51,116 nt of DNA from Microvirga zambiensis WSM3693 (GTDB lineage Bacteria; Pseudomonadota; Alphaproteobacteria; Rhizobiales; Beijerinckiaceae): contig NZ_JAERQD010000045.1 in NCBI RefSeq assembly GCF_016735695.1, positions 1-51,116 of the forward strand. Reading direction: 5' to 3'. Position 1 is the stretch's first letter, and each line of letters starts with the position of its first letter. Below are positions 32,879 through 43,282 of the stretch, in pieces. The position numbers and the translations under genes are program-made. Below the pieces are notes generated by a model. That model was not told where the DNA came from. It ran no database searches and saw only the letters and a program-made list of their open reading frames with translations.

Positions 32879-34141
32879 TCAGACCGAACGCAGCAGAACG
32901 TGCTTCTTCTTGCCGAACGACAGCTTGATCACGCCCTCGGCGGTCACGTCGGACAGGCTCAATGAGCCGCGCTCGTCCGAGACCGTCTGGTCGTTCACCC
33001 TCAATCCACCGCTCTTGATCTGCCGGCGCGCCTCGCTCGATGACGGCACGAGCTTCGCGTAGTCCGGCCCGAAGGCCGCGAGCACGCCGAGGCCGGCCTT
33101 GAGGACATCGGAGGCGATCTCGATGGTGGGCAGGCTTTCCGCCAGCGTGCCCTGCTCGAAGGTTTTCCGCGCGGTGTCCGCTGCCAGTTCCGCTGCCTCG
33201 CGGCCATGAAGGAGGGCGGTCGCTTCGGTCGCGAGAACCTTCTTGGCCTCGTTGATACCGGCACCTGCCAGCGCCTCGAGCCGGGCGATCTCGTCCATGG
33301 GCAGGATCGTGAAGAGCTTGAGGAAGCGGCCCACATCCGCGTCCTCGGTGTTGCGCCAGAACTGCCAGTAATCGTAGGGGCTCAGCATGTCGGCATTGAG
33401 CCAGACCGCGCCGGAGGCGGTCTTGCCCATCTTGGCGCCGGAGGCGGTGGTGAGCAGCGGGCAGGTGACGGCGTAGAGCTGCGGCGTGCCGAGGCGGCGG
33501 CCGAGATCGATGCCGTTGACGATGTTGCCCCACTGGTCCGAGCCGCCCATCTGCAGCACGCAGCCATAGCGCTTGTTGAGCTCCACGAAATCGTAGGCCT
33601 GGAGGATCATGTAGTTGAATTCCAGGAACGACAGCTCGTGCTCCCGGTCGAGGCGCAGCTTCACGCTGTCGAAGGACAGCATGCGGTTGACCGAGAAGTG
33701 GCGGCCCACATCGCGCAGGAACTCGATGTAGTTGAGCTTGGTCAGCCACTCGGCATTGTCCGCCATCATGGCATCGATCTTGCCGTCGCCGAACGTGATG
33801 AAGCGCGAGAACACCGTCCTGATGCTCTCCTTGTTGGCCTCGATCTGCTCGACGGTGAGAAGCTTGCGGCTTTCGTCCTTGCCGGACGGGTCGCCCACCC
33901 GGGTGGTGCCGCCGCCCATGAGGGTGATCGGCTTGCCGGCGCCGGTCTTCTGCAGCCAGTGCAGCATCATGATGGAGAGCAGGTGTCCCACATGGAGAGA
34001 CGGCCCCGTGCAGTCGTAGCCCACATAGGTGGTGAGCCGATTCTCCAGCGCGGCGGCATCGATGCCCTCGAAATCGGAGGTCTGGTGGATGAAGCCGCGC
34101 TCGGTGAGCACCTTCAGAAATTCGGATTTCGGCGCGTTCAT
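32879..34141 (-). CDS. tyrS: Tyrosyl-tRNA synthetase
   Basis: A 420-residue class I synthetase that charges tRNA-Tyr. The HIGH-type motif is SLHVGHLLS, the KMSKS-type loop AKMGKTASG. VGYDCTGPS, the QAYDFVELN region and GGSDQWGNI form the tyrosine pocket. A C-terminal S4 RNA-binding domain (SSSEARRQIKSGGLRVND) is present. Length is standard for the bacterial TyrS form. ATG 34141 (MNAPKSEFLKVLTERG) follows GAGAGA and is preferred over the in-frame extension. It is presumably essential and single copy. It lies between two direct copies of a MITE-like element. Confidence 0.98.
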   Translation of the reverse strand: MNAPKSEFLKVLTERGFIHQTSDFEGIDAAALENRLTTYVGYDCTGPSLHVGHLLSIMMLHWLQKTGAGKPITLMGGGTTRVGDPSGKDESRKLLTVEQIEANKESIRTVFSRFITFGDGKIDAMMADNAEWLTKLNYIEFLRDVGRHFSVNRMLSFDSVKLRLDREHELSFLEFNYMILQAYDFVELNKRYGCVLQMGGSDQWGNIVNGIDLGRRLGTPQLYAVTCPLLTTASGAKMGKTASGAVWLNADMLSPYDYWQFWRNTEDADVGRFLKLFTILPMDEIARLEALAGAGINEAKKVLATEATALLHGREAAELAADTARKTFEQGTLAESLPTIEIASDVLKAGLGVLAAFGPDYAKLVPSSSEARRQIKSGGLRVNDQTVSDERGSLSLSDVTAEGVIKLSFGKKKHVLLRSV

Positions 34142-34354
34142 CGCGTCTCTCTCATGGTCCTGTCGCAAATGTGCGGACCCTCTACCAGCTTCGTGCCAGG
34201 ATTTCACGCGGTTTCGACGGAGTGGCGCCTCTCGGCAGCCCAATGCGCTCAACTTGGAATTGAATTAACCACCGGTGCATGCCCGCCGACTCGCATATTG
34301 TCCAGCTTGCCGTCTTCGATTACAGTGATAATATATCGTTAAGGATTGAACGCG

Positions 34355-37033
34355 ATGTCTTGGCTCGATGGTGCGTGGGACTGGCTCGAAGGAGCAGCAC
34401 GAGACGCGGTCGACTTTTTCCGAGGGATCGGCGAGTGGGTCGTGGATGGAGTCCTGACCCTTCCATTGCGCTTCAACGTCCTGATGGCGAACTACCTCCC
34501 GGGCGTGTCGATAGGGAAGGCTGAGTATTTCAGGCCATCGCATCCGGATTCGGACGTCGCGGCGCTGCTGTCCGGCTCGAAGTGGAAGGGCGATGCGATC
34601 ACCTATTCGCTTCCGGATGCCCGCGGCGACTATGTGCAGGTCAACCCCAGCGCATCGGGGTACGAACGCCTGTCGGCTCAATCGGAGACCGCCATCCATG
34701 AAGCGATGGCTGCCGTCGCCGGTTACATCAAGACCGGCGTCTCCTACGCGGGCCGCAACGACGCGATGATCAAGGTCGCCGGCTTCCAGTCCGGATCGAT
34801 CATCAACGCAAGCACCGGGTATTATCCCGGCGTGCCCGTCTATGGCGGCGAGACCTGGCTCGAATACGGATCCTCCACTTATGTCCCGAAAGGCGGATCG
34901 AACCACTACTTGGTTCTCCATGAGCTGGGGCATGCGCTCGGCCTGAAGCATACCCATGACTCGGTCCCCGGCCTCCCGGGAATGTCGGCTGCACGGGATT
35001 CAACCGAATTCACTGTGATGTCCTATAAAACCACCACGGACAGGCCGTCGACCTTCATGCAATACGACATCGCAGCCCTGCAGGCGATGTACGGCGCCGA
35101 CTTCACGACGAATGTGGGCGACACCGTCTATAGCTGGGATGCGTTTTCGGGCGAGATGTTTGTCAGGGACGAGTATCTCAACCAATATGGCATCGGTCAG
35201 GGCAGGCGAGCAGACAATAAGATCTTCCTGACCATCTGGGATGGCGGTGGTCTCGACACCTATGACATGTCGAACTTCGCCGGCAACGCTCTGATCGATC
35301 TGACGCCCGGCGGCTATTCACGTTTCTCCCAGGACAGGCTCGCACGGAAGACAGACACGGCCTTCGTCAACGGAAATGTCTACAACGCCTTCCAGTACCA
35401 AGGCGATGCGCGCTCCCTCATCGAGAACGCCAAGGGCGGGAGCGGCAACGACAAGATCATCGGCAATCAGGCTAACAACGTGCTCAAGGGCGGCCGGGGC
35501 AACGATGAGCTCTACGGAAATGCCGGCCACGACAATCTTTACGGCGAGGATGGCGACGACCGTTTCTATGGCGGAGCCGGATACGACATCTTCGACGGTG
35601 GAAATGGCCGGGATCTGGTGAGCTATTGGGACGAAAAGGCGGGCGTGCAGGTCTTTTTGTGGGGTACGGGCTTCCACAGTGGCGGCGCAGCCGTCGGCGA
35701 CCACTTCGTCTCCATCGAGGCCATCGACGGATCTCGCTTCAACGACACGATCGAAGGCGACGGCGCTGCGAACACATTCTGGGGCGATGCCGGCGATGAT
35801 GTCCTCCGAGGCGGCGCAGGCGACGATCAGCTTTCGGGCGGCGACGGCGACGATCGGCTCGAAGGCGGCACCGGCGCCGACCTGTTCAATGGGGGTAATG
35901 GCCGCGACATCGTGCGCTACGCGCTGGCGGCCGGAGCCGTGCGCGTCTACCTCTCGGATACCGCGCGCAACACCGGCGAGGCGGCGGGCGACACTTACGT
36001 TTCCGTCGAAGTGATCGAAGGATCGTTCCAGAGCGACACCCTCGAGGGCAGTGCGGCGGCCGACGTTTTCGTGGGGAATGCCGGCCATGACCTGCTCAAA
36101 GGCCTTGCCGGGGCAGATACGCTCTCGGGCGGGGCCGGCGGCGACCATCTCTATGGAGGCGAGGGGGCGGACCTTCTCGACGGCGGGGCGGACTTCGACT
36201 TCGCCGTCTATGCCGATGCGCCATCCGGCGTGCTGGTCGATCTCCTCAACATGTCGCGCAACGCCGGGGAGGCCGCAGGCGACGTATATGTCTCCATCGA
36301 AGGCCTGATCGGCTCCCTCCACGCCGACCAGTTCTACGGGACGGCCGGCTGGGACGGCTTCTATGGCGGCGCTGGAGACGACCGGCTCGAAGGAAGGGGC
36401 GGCGGCGACCAACTCGATGGCGGCGACGGGCGCGACCACGCGGTCTATTGGGGCGCGACGTCAGGCGTGGTGGCAAGCCTCTCGGCAGGGTATGGCACCG
36501 CGGGCGACGCGGCCGGCGACGTGTTCGTGTCCATCGAGGGCCTTGAAGGCTCGAACCATGCCGACACGCTCACCGGCGACGGTATCGGCAACACGCTCTA
36601 CGGTAATGGTGGCAACGACCAGCTTTTCGGGCTCGCCGGCAACGACTACATCCACGGCGGCGATCATTCGGACAGCCTGTCGGGCGGCGAGGGCATGGAT
36701 TGGCTCGTCGGCGGTGCCGGTCGCGATTATTTCCGCTTCGACACGGCACTGCATACCGGGAATGTGGACACGATCGAGGACTTCAGCGTGGCCGAGGACA
36801 TGATCCAACTCGGCCGCAGCGTCTTCGGCAATTTATCCGGAACTACGCTTGCCGCGGCAGCCTTCACCACCGGCTCCGCGGCGACGACGGCATCGCATCG
36901 CATCGTCTACAACAAGACGAGCGGCGAGCTCTTCTACGATGCCGACGGTTCCGGCATGGCGGCAGGACAGACCAAGTTCGCCGTGATCGGCGCTGGTCAC
37001 AACCTGACGGCCTCTCACTTCCTGCTGGTCTAG
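34355..37033 (+). CDS. Serralysin-type (M10) RTX metalloprotease, long form
   Basis: An 892-residue calcium-dependent secreted zinc protease. The site is H189-E-x2-H193-x5-H199 (LHELGHALGLKH), Met-turn VMSYK. RTX nonapeptides start near 365 (GGSGNDKII, GGRGNDELYG). Four tandem copies of a module of about 80-110 residues then follow, each with Y/W, GV.V.L, GDx(F/Y)VSIE or SVE and GS...D(T/Q). The C-terminus ends ASHFLLV, a type I secretion tail, and there is no signal peptide. ATG 34355 has AAGGA nine bases upstream; a TTG at 34346 overlaps it. The stop codon lies inside the repeat that begins at 37030. Confidence 0.93.
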   Translation: MSWLDGAWDWLEGAARDAVDFFRGIGEWVVDGVLTLPLRFNVLMANYLPGVSIGKAEYFRPSHPDSDVAALLSGSKWKGDAITYSLPDARGDYVQVNPSASGYERLSAQSETAIHEAMAAVAGYIKTGVSYAGRNDAMIKVAGFQSGSIINASTGYYPGVPVYGGETWLEYGSSTYVPKGGSNHYLVLHELGHALGLKHTHDSVPGLPGMSAARDSTEFTVMSYKTTTDRPSTFMQYDIAALQAMYGADFTTNVGDTVYSWDAFSGEMFVRDEYLNQYGIGQGRRADNKIFLTIWDGGGLDTYDMSNFAGNALIDLTPGGYSRFSQDRLARKTDTAFVNGNVYNAFQYQGDARSLIENAKGGSGNDKIIGNQANNVLKGGRGNDELYGNAGHDNLYGEDGDDRFYGGAGYDIFDGGNGRDLVSYWDEKAGVQVFLWGTGFHSGGAAVGDHFVSIEAIDGSRFNDTIEGDGAANTFWGDAGDDVLRGGAGDDQLSGGDGDDRLEGGTGADLFNGGNGRDIVRYALAAGAVRVYLSDTARNTGEAAGDTYVSVEVIEGSFQSDTLEGSAAADVFVGNAGHDLLKGLAGADTLSGGAGGDHLYGGEGADLLDGGADFDFAVYADAPSGVLVDLLNMSRNAGEAAGDVYVSIEGLIGSLHADQFYGTAGWDGFYGGAGDDRLEGRGGGDQLDGGDGRDHAVYWGATSGVVASLSAGYGTAGDAAGDVFVSIEGLEGSNHADTLTGDGIGNTLYGNGGNDQLFGLAGNDYIHGGDHSDSLSGGEGMDWLVGGAGRDYFRFDTALHTGNVDTIEDFSVAEDMIQLGRSVFGNLSGTTLAAAAFTTGSAATTASHRIVYNKTSGELFYDADGSGMAAGQTKFAVIGAGHNLTASHFLLV

Positions 37034-37124
37034 AGCATTTTTCGGCGAAGTGGTTCCGGTTCGCCGTCCAAAAATGCGGCAAGCAAAGAAGAGAGCTGAT
37101 TCCACGCAAGTGGAACGGCTCTAG
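37030..37124. repeat. Palindromic element bounded by CTAGAGC/GCTCTAG
   Basis: Ends CTAGAGC (37030-37036) and GCTCTAG (37118-37124) are perfect inverses. Inside is TTCCAC-GCAA-GTGGAA (about 37100-37115) and CATTTTTCGGCGAAGTGG, the common Hyphomicrobiales intergenic element. The protease stop TAG (37031-37033) is part of its left end. Confidence 0.7.
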
Positions 37125-37143
37125 GACGAGGCCGTTCAAAAAT

Positions 37144-37360
37144 GGGCCGTGGCTCAGTTTGACTCTGCCTTGTCATTCCGGGGCGCCGCAGGCGAGCCCG
37201 GAACCCATAGCCACGACGTTTCCGAAGAGAGCTGGAGCTCGCCGCCTTGTTCGACAGCGTTAGCGCTTATAGGTTTCCCCGCCTTCGGCGTGGCCCTTCG
37301 GGTCGGGTTCCGCTGCGCGGCCCCGGAATGACGGGGCGGGGCCAAACTTAAGTCACTACC
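37144..37360. mobile_element. MITE-like element, family B extended (copy 2)
   Basis: It has the same outer ends as the copy at 32611: GGCCGTGGCTCAGTTTG and CTTAAGTCACTACC, and the same GTCATTCCGGGG...CCCCGGAATGACGG core in the same orientation. The two copies are direct repeats flanking tyrS and the long protease. Inner sequence differs, so they are not a recent duplication. Confidence 0.65.
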
Positions 37361-37400
37361 CGTTTCCGCCGGCCTTTGTTTGGCATTGGCTGAAAAAGGC

Positions 37401-37428
37401 GAAGCCGGCGTCGGAATGCGCCGGCTTC
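37401..37428 (-). terminator. Intrinsic terminator of the alpha/beta hydrolase gene
   Basis: GAAGCCGGCG and CGCCGGCTTC form a 10-bp stem with an 8-base loop, followed on the minus strand by GCCTTTTTC, about 46 bp after the stop codon. Confidence 0.8.
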
Positions 37429-37474
37429 GGACAGTCATGACTTAAATGGGTGAGAGTGCAGTGCCGGTCTCGGC

Positions 37475-38131
37475 TCAGGCGACCTCTTCCGTCGCGCCCA
37501 GGCGCTTGTCGAGATATTCGTCCACGGACACCATCAGCTCGTCGACCTTGCCGTCGAAGAAGTGGTTGGCTCCCTCGATCACCGCGTGCTCGAGCTTCAC
37601 GCCCTTCTGAGTCTTCACCTTCTCGATCACGCTCACCACGTCGCGGACCGGCGCCACGCGATCTTCCGAGCCGTGCACGAAGAGGCCGGAGGACGGGCAG
37701 GGGGCGAGGAAGGAGAAATCGTAGCGGTTGGCCATGGCGGCGATCGAGATGAAGCCCTCGATCTCCGGGCGGCGCATGAGGAGCTGCATGCCGATCCAGG
37801 CGCCGAAGGACACGCCGGCGATCCAGCAGGCGCGGGCATCCGGGTTCATGGACTGAGCCCAGTCGAGGGCTGCCGCCGAATCGGAGAGCTCGCCCTGGCC
37901 ATGGTCGAAGGCGCCCTGGCTGCGGCCGACACCGCGGAAGTTGAAGCGGAGCACCGAGAAGCCGCGCTTCACGAAATCGTAGTACAGGTTGTAGACGATC
38001 TGGTTGTTCATCGTCCCGCCGAATTGCGGGTGCGGGTGCAGGATGATGGCGATCGGAGCGCCTTTTTCCTTGGCCGGCTGGTAGCGCCCTTCGATGCGAC
38101 CGGCAGGACCCGTAAAGATGACTTCAGGCAT
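37475..38131 (-). CDS. Alpha/beta hydrolase, dienelactone-hydrolase-like
   Basis: A 218-residue cytosolic hydrolase. The oxyanion strip HPHPQFGGTMNN (about 32-43), nucleophile motif G-V-S-F-G (IAGVSFGAWIG), acid near HGSEDRVAP and His in EGANHFFDG fit an active Ser-Asp-His triad. The pattern RGVGRSQGAFDHGQGE is typical of a widespread alphaproteobacterial family of unknown substrate. ATG 38131 follows AGAGG; the longer in-frame start (38182) is poorly supported. It is divergent from the suf operon and shares the region with the Irr box, so it may respond to iron too. Confidence 0.9.
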   Translation of the reverse strand: MPEVIFTGPAGRIEGRYQPAKEKGAPIAIILHPHPQFGGTMNNQIVYNLYYDFVKRGFSVLRFNFRGVGRSQGAFDHGQGELSDSAAALDWAQSMNPDARACWIAGVSFGAWIGMQLLMRRPEIEGFISIAAMANRYDFSFLAPCPSSGLFVHGSEDRVAPVRDVVSVIEKVKTQKGVKLEHAVIEGANHFFDGKVDELMVSVDEYLDKRLGATEEVA

Positions 38132-38220
38132 ATACGCGAACCTCTTGATCACCTCTCCGTCAGGAGAGGGAAAATCCCGCACGACCTTGACTTCAGGCCG
38201 CGGATCCTCATAAAAGAACC

Positions 38221-38237
38221 CTTAGAACTATTCTAAA
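38221..38237 (+). promoter_or_regulatory. Irr-type iron control element (ICE box)
   Basis: CTTAGAA-CTA-TTCTAAA matches the ICE consensus TTTAGAA-N3-TTCTAAA with one mismatch. It sits 129 bp before the cysteine desulfurase that heads the suf operon and 90 bp from the divergent hydrolase start. Irr senses haem or iron in Hyphomicrobiales and commonly controls suf genes. Confidence 0.75.
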
Positions 38238-38365
38238 GTGTTCCACTGTTTCATTGGCCCCGGGTGACTGATACCGTCGGGGGAAACATCGGACAGATGT
38301 GGTTGGGGTGCTTTAGCACGGCAACCAGGGTCGATTGCAAGAATTTCGTGAGGCTTCAGGCAGCC

Positions 38366-39538
38366 ATGGCGGTCAGCCAGCGCATATATCTCGACCACAA
38401 TGCCACCTCGCCCCTGCGGCCGGAGGTGGCCGAGGTCGTTCTGCAGGCGCTGAAACTGCCGGGAAATCCCTCGTCCGTCCATGCCGAGGGACGGGCCGCA
38501 CGGGCCGAGATCGAGCAGGCGCGGGAGAAGGTGGCCCGCCTCGTCGGGGCGAGACCAAAGAACGTCATCTTCACCAGCGGTGGGACCGAAGCCGCGAATC
38601 TCGTCCTGACGCCGGGCTTCCGGCGCCTGGGACAGGCTGGCCCGACACGGCTCCTCGTCGGAGCAGCGGAGCACCCTTGCGTGCTCAACGGTCACCGGTT
38701 TTCCCCTGACGCCGTCGGGGTCATCCCCGTCGATTCGAACGGCATCCTCGATCTGGCCTGGCTCAAGGCGGCGCTGGAAAGGGCCGGGGAGGAGCGGGTT
38801 CTGGTCTCCGTTCAGCTCGCCAACAACGAGACCGGCGTGCTTCAGCCGGTGGCCGAGGCGGCCCGGATCGTTCACGAGCATGGCGGGCTGATCCATACCG
38901 ACGCGGTGCAGGCGGCCGGCAAGTGCCCGGTGGACTTGGCCGAGCTCGGCGTCGATGCGCTCACCCTCTCGGCCCACAAGATCGGCGGTCCGAAGGGCGT
39001 CGGCGCCCTGGTGCTGGCCTCCGACCAGTTCGAGATCGCCGAGAAGCTTGTCCGCGGCGGCGGGCAGGAAAAGGGGTTCAGGGCCGGCACGGAGAACGTG
39101 GCGGCCATCGCCGGTTTCGGGGCCGCGGCCGAGTTGGCCATGGCCAGCCTGGAACAGGAAGCTGCCCGCCTTCTTAACCTGCGGGAGGAGGCTCGGGCCG
39201 AGCTTTTCCGCATCGCGCCCGATGCCATTGTTGTGGCTACCAGTGCTGAGCGGTTGCCTAATACCTTCGCCTTTGCCATACCCGGCCTCAAAGCCGAAAC
39301 GGCATTGATCGCTTTCGATCTGGCAGGGGTGGCCCTGTCCTCCGGTTCGGCCTGCTCGTCCGGAAAGGTCAAGCGATCGCATGTGCTCGACGCCATGGGG
39401 GTTGAGCCCGCCCTGGCCGAGGGCGTTTTACGTGTGAGTTTGGGGTGGACGACCACGAAAGAGGACGTGCTCCGCTTTGCGGAGGCGTGCGAAAGGGTGG
39501 TCGGCACCTTATATAAGCGGAAGGCGAGCGCGGCCTGA
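38366..39538 (+). CDS. Cysteine desulfurase, NifS/IscS type
   Basis: A 390-residue PLP enzyme that takes sulfur from cysteine for Fe-S clusters. It starts MAVSQRIYLDHNATSPLRPE, a family mark. The cofactor Lys is in SAHKIGGPKGVGA, TSGGTEAANL binds PLP phosphate, and the persulfide cysteine lies in SGSACSSGKV, the extended loop of group I enzymes. It heads the suf operon, which also has its own SufS; the NifS-like copy is common in this position in alphaproteobacteria. ATG 38366 follows AGG; sequence further upstream is not family-like. sufB begins 66 bp after its stop. Confidence 0.93.
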   Translation: MAVSQRIYLDHNATSPLRPEVAEVVLQALKLPGNPSSVHAEGRAARAEIEQAREKVARLVGARPKNVIFTSGGTEAANLVLTPGFRRLGQAGPTRLLVGAAEHPCVLNGHRFSPDAVGVIPVDSNGILDLAWLKAALERAGEERVLVSVQLANNETGVLQPVAEAARIVHEHGGLIHTDAVQAAGKCPVDLAELGVDALTLSAHKIGGPKGVGALVLASDQFEIAEKLVRGGGQEKGFRAGTENVAAIAGFGAAAELAMASLEQEAARLLNLREEARAELFRIAPDAIVVATSAERLPNTFAFAIPGLKAETALIAFDLAGVALSSGSACSSGKVKRSHVLDAMGVEPALAEGVLRVSLGWTTTKEDVLRFAEACERVVGTLYKRKASAA

Positions 39539-39604
39539 CGGCCGGCGAGCATTTCCATGTCATCAACCCGCGGCCCTTGAAGCCGTGAGCGGTGGGAGAG
39601 ACGA

Positions 39605-41077
<1,473 letters not shown>

Positions 41078-41088
41078 TTGCAACATAG

Positions 41089-41191
41089 CCCTCATCCTGA
41101 GGAGCCGCCGAAGGCGGCGTCTCGAAGGACGAGGGCGTCTCGCTGAAATCATCCTTCGAGACGCGCGCAGGCGCGCTCCTCAGGATGAGGG
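41089..41191. repeat. Palindromic repeat, family D, inside the suf operon
   Basis: CCCTCATCCTGAGGAGC and GCTCCTCAGGATGAGGG are perfect mirrored ends, with GTCTCGAAGGA and TCCTTCGAGAC inside. It would form a long hairpin in the suf mRNA between sufB and sufC; the sufC ribosome binding site AGGA lies just after it. Confidence 0.85.
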
Positions 41192-41207
41192 TTTTAGGAA
41201 AACTACA

Positions 41208-41960
41208 ATGCTCGAAATCAAGAACCTGGTTGTCCAGATCGAGGACAAGCGCATTCTCAACGGCCTCAACCTCACCGTGAACAAGGGCGAGGTCGCCGCC
41301 ATCATGGGCCCGAACGGCTCGGGCAAGTCGACCCTGTCCTACGTGATCGCCGGCAAGGAGGACTACGAGATCCTCGACGGCGAGATCCTGCTCGACGGCG
41401 AGAACCTGCTCGAAATGGAGCCGGACCAGCGCGCCGCCGCCGGCGTGTTCCTCGCCTTCCAGTATCCGCTGGAAATCCCCGGCGTCGCCTCGATGACCTT
41501 CCTGAAGGCTGCCATCAACGCCCAGCGCAAGGCGCGCGGCGAGGACGAGCTGACCACGCCCGATTTCATCAAGCGCGTGAACGCTGCGGCCACTCAGCTC
41601 GAGATTCCCAAGGACATGCTCAAGCGCGCGCTGAATGTCGGCTTCTCCGGCGGCGAGAAGAAGCGCATGGAGATCCTGCAGATGGCTCTGCTGCAGCCGT
41701 CCTTCTGCATTCTGGACGAGACCGATTCCGGCCTCGACATCGATGCGCTTCGCATCGTGTCCGAGGGCGTGAACGCGCTGCGCTCGCCCGACCGCGCCTT
41801 CCTCGTCATCACGCACTACCAGCGCCTCTTGAACCATATCGTCCCGGACACCGTGCACGTGATGCATGGCGGCCGCATCGTGCGCTCGGGCGGCAAGGAG
41901 CTGGCGCTCGAACTCGAGGCCAATGGCTACGCCGATTACCGGGAAAGCGAGGCCGCGTAA
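41208..41960 (+). CDS. sufC: Fe-S cluster assembly ATPase SufC
   Basis: A 250-residue ABC-type ATPase that drives SufBCD remodelling during cluster assembly. Walker A is GPNGSGKST (34-42), the signature is FSGGEKKRMEI (about 145), Walker B ILDETDSGLD (about 166) and the H-loop His in LVITHYQRLL. The Q-loop strip FLAFQYPLEIPGV is family-specific. It overlaps nothing; sufD begins 1 bp after its stop, so translation is probably coupled. Confidence 0.98.
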   Translation: MLEIKNLVVQIEDKRILNGLNLTVNKGEVAAIMGPNGSGKSTLSYVIAGKEDYEILDGEILLDGENLLEMEPDQRAAAGVFLAFQYPLEIPGVASMTFLKAAINAQRKARGEDELTTPDFIKRVNAAATQLEIPKDMLKRALNVGFSGGEKKRMEILQMALLQPSFCILDETDSGLDIDALRIVSEGVNALRSPDRAFLVITHYQRLLNHIVPDTVHVMHGGRIVRSGGKELALELEANGYADYRESEAA

Positions 41961-41961
41961 C

Positions 41962-43275
41962 ATGGCTGACGTCACCCTCATGAAGACGCCAGCGGAAACC
42001 GCGCTGGTGCAGGCCTTCGAGAGCGCGAAGACGGCGTTGCCCGGCGACGGGGAATCGCGTGCTCAGGCCTTCGAGCATTTCGCCCAGCAGGGCTTGCCGC
42101 ATCGCCGGGTCGAGGAGTTCAAGTACACCGATCTGCGCGCGCTCCTGCGCGAGGTCGCGCCCTTCGCCGGCACGCCCTCCGCGGAGGAGGCCAAGGCCGC
42201 CCTCGCGGGCGCCAAGGCGCTTGCCGGCGTCGACGCGCTGCAGGTGCCGTTCGTGAACGGCCACTTCGTCCGCGACGCGGTGGACTTCCACGCCCTGCCG
42301 GAGAACGTCGAGATCGTGCCGCTCGCCGAGGCTCTGGCGAACGGCCATGACTGGCTGGCGAAGCTGAGCCCGGTGAAATGGGCGAACGACAACCCGGTCT
42401 ACCAGCTCAACACGTCCTTCATGGCGGATGGGGTGATGATCCGGATCGCCGGGCCCGTCGAAGCGCCGGTGCATCTGCGCTTCGTGACGTCCGCGACCTC
42501 GGCCGTTGCCACCGCGACCCGCATTCTCGTGGTCGTGGAGGAGGGCGCCTCGGTGACCCTGCTCGAGACGCATGAGAGCACGGACGGTGCCAATCACCAG
42601 CCGAACGACGTGGTGGAGCTGATCGCCGGCGACCGCACCAACGTGCAGCACGTGCGCGTCAATGCCGAGGGCAACAAGGCGCTCGCCTTGTCGACGCTCG
42701 CGGCCAAGATCGGCGGCGAGGCCCTGTTCAACAGCATCAACGTGACGGCCGGCGCTGCGACCTCGCGGCATCAGGTCTTCGCCATTCTCGACGGCGAGAA
42801 CACCAACCTGCGCGTCAACGGCACGACGATGCTGAAAGGCACGCAGCACGGCGACTCGACCCTCGTGGTCGAGCATGCGGCTCCTCATTGCGAGAGCCGC
42901 GAGCTGTTCAAGACGGTGATCGACAACGAGGCCACCGGTGTCTTCCAGGGCAAGATCATCGTTCCGCATCACGCGCAGAAGACCGACGGCCGCATGATGT
43001 CGGCGGCGCTCCTCCTGGAGGAGGGCGGCGCCATGAACAACAAGCCGGAGCTCGAGATCTTCGCCGACGACGTGCAATGCGCCCACGGCGCCACCTGCGG
43101 CCAGCTCGACGAGGACCTCCTGTTCTACCTCATGGCCCGCGGCCTGCCGAAGAAGGAGGCCGAAAGCCTCCTGGTTCAGGCCTTCCTGGGCGAGGCGCTG
43201 GAATTCGTCGAGAACGAGGCCGTCCGCGAGTCGCTCGTCGGCACGGTCGAGGGCTGGCTGAAGGCGCGAGCATAA
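41962..43275 (+). CDS. sufD: Fe-S cluster assembly protein SufD
   Basis: A 437-residue partner of SufB with the same beta-helix fold; it has a role in iron entry. Family strips are LPHRRVEEFKYTDLRALL (about 50-67), the glycine-rich ILDGENTNLRVNGTTMLKG, AAPHCESRELFKTVIDNEA and the ending QCAHGATCGQLDEDLLFYLMARGL with its conserved His/Cys. ATG 41962 is in the expected place immediately after sufC; longer in-frame starts would overlap sufC. A family A palindrome follows before sufS. Confidence 0.97.
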   Translation: MADVTLMKTPAETALVQAFESAKTALPGDGESRAQAFEHFAQQGLPHRRVEEFKYTDLRALLREVAPFAGTPSAEEAKAALAGAKALAGVDALQVPFVNGHFVRDAVDFHALPENVEIVPLAEALANGHDWLAKLSPVKWANDNPVYQLNTSFMADGVMIRIAGPVEAPVHLRFVTSATSAVATATRILVVVEEGASVTLLETHESTDGANHQPNDVVELIAGDRTNVQHVRVNAEGNKALALSTLAAKIGGEALFNSINVTAGAATSRHQVFAILDGENTNLRVNGTTMLKGTQHGDSTLVVEHAAPHCESRELFKTVIDNEATGVFQGKIIVPHHAQKTDGRMMSAALLLEEGGAMNNKPELEIFADDVQCAHGATCGQLDEDLLFYLMARGLPKKEAESLLVQAFLGEALEFVENEAVRESLVGTVEGWLKARA

Positions 43276-43282
43276 CGCGCCT

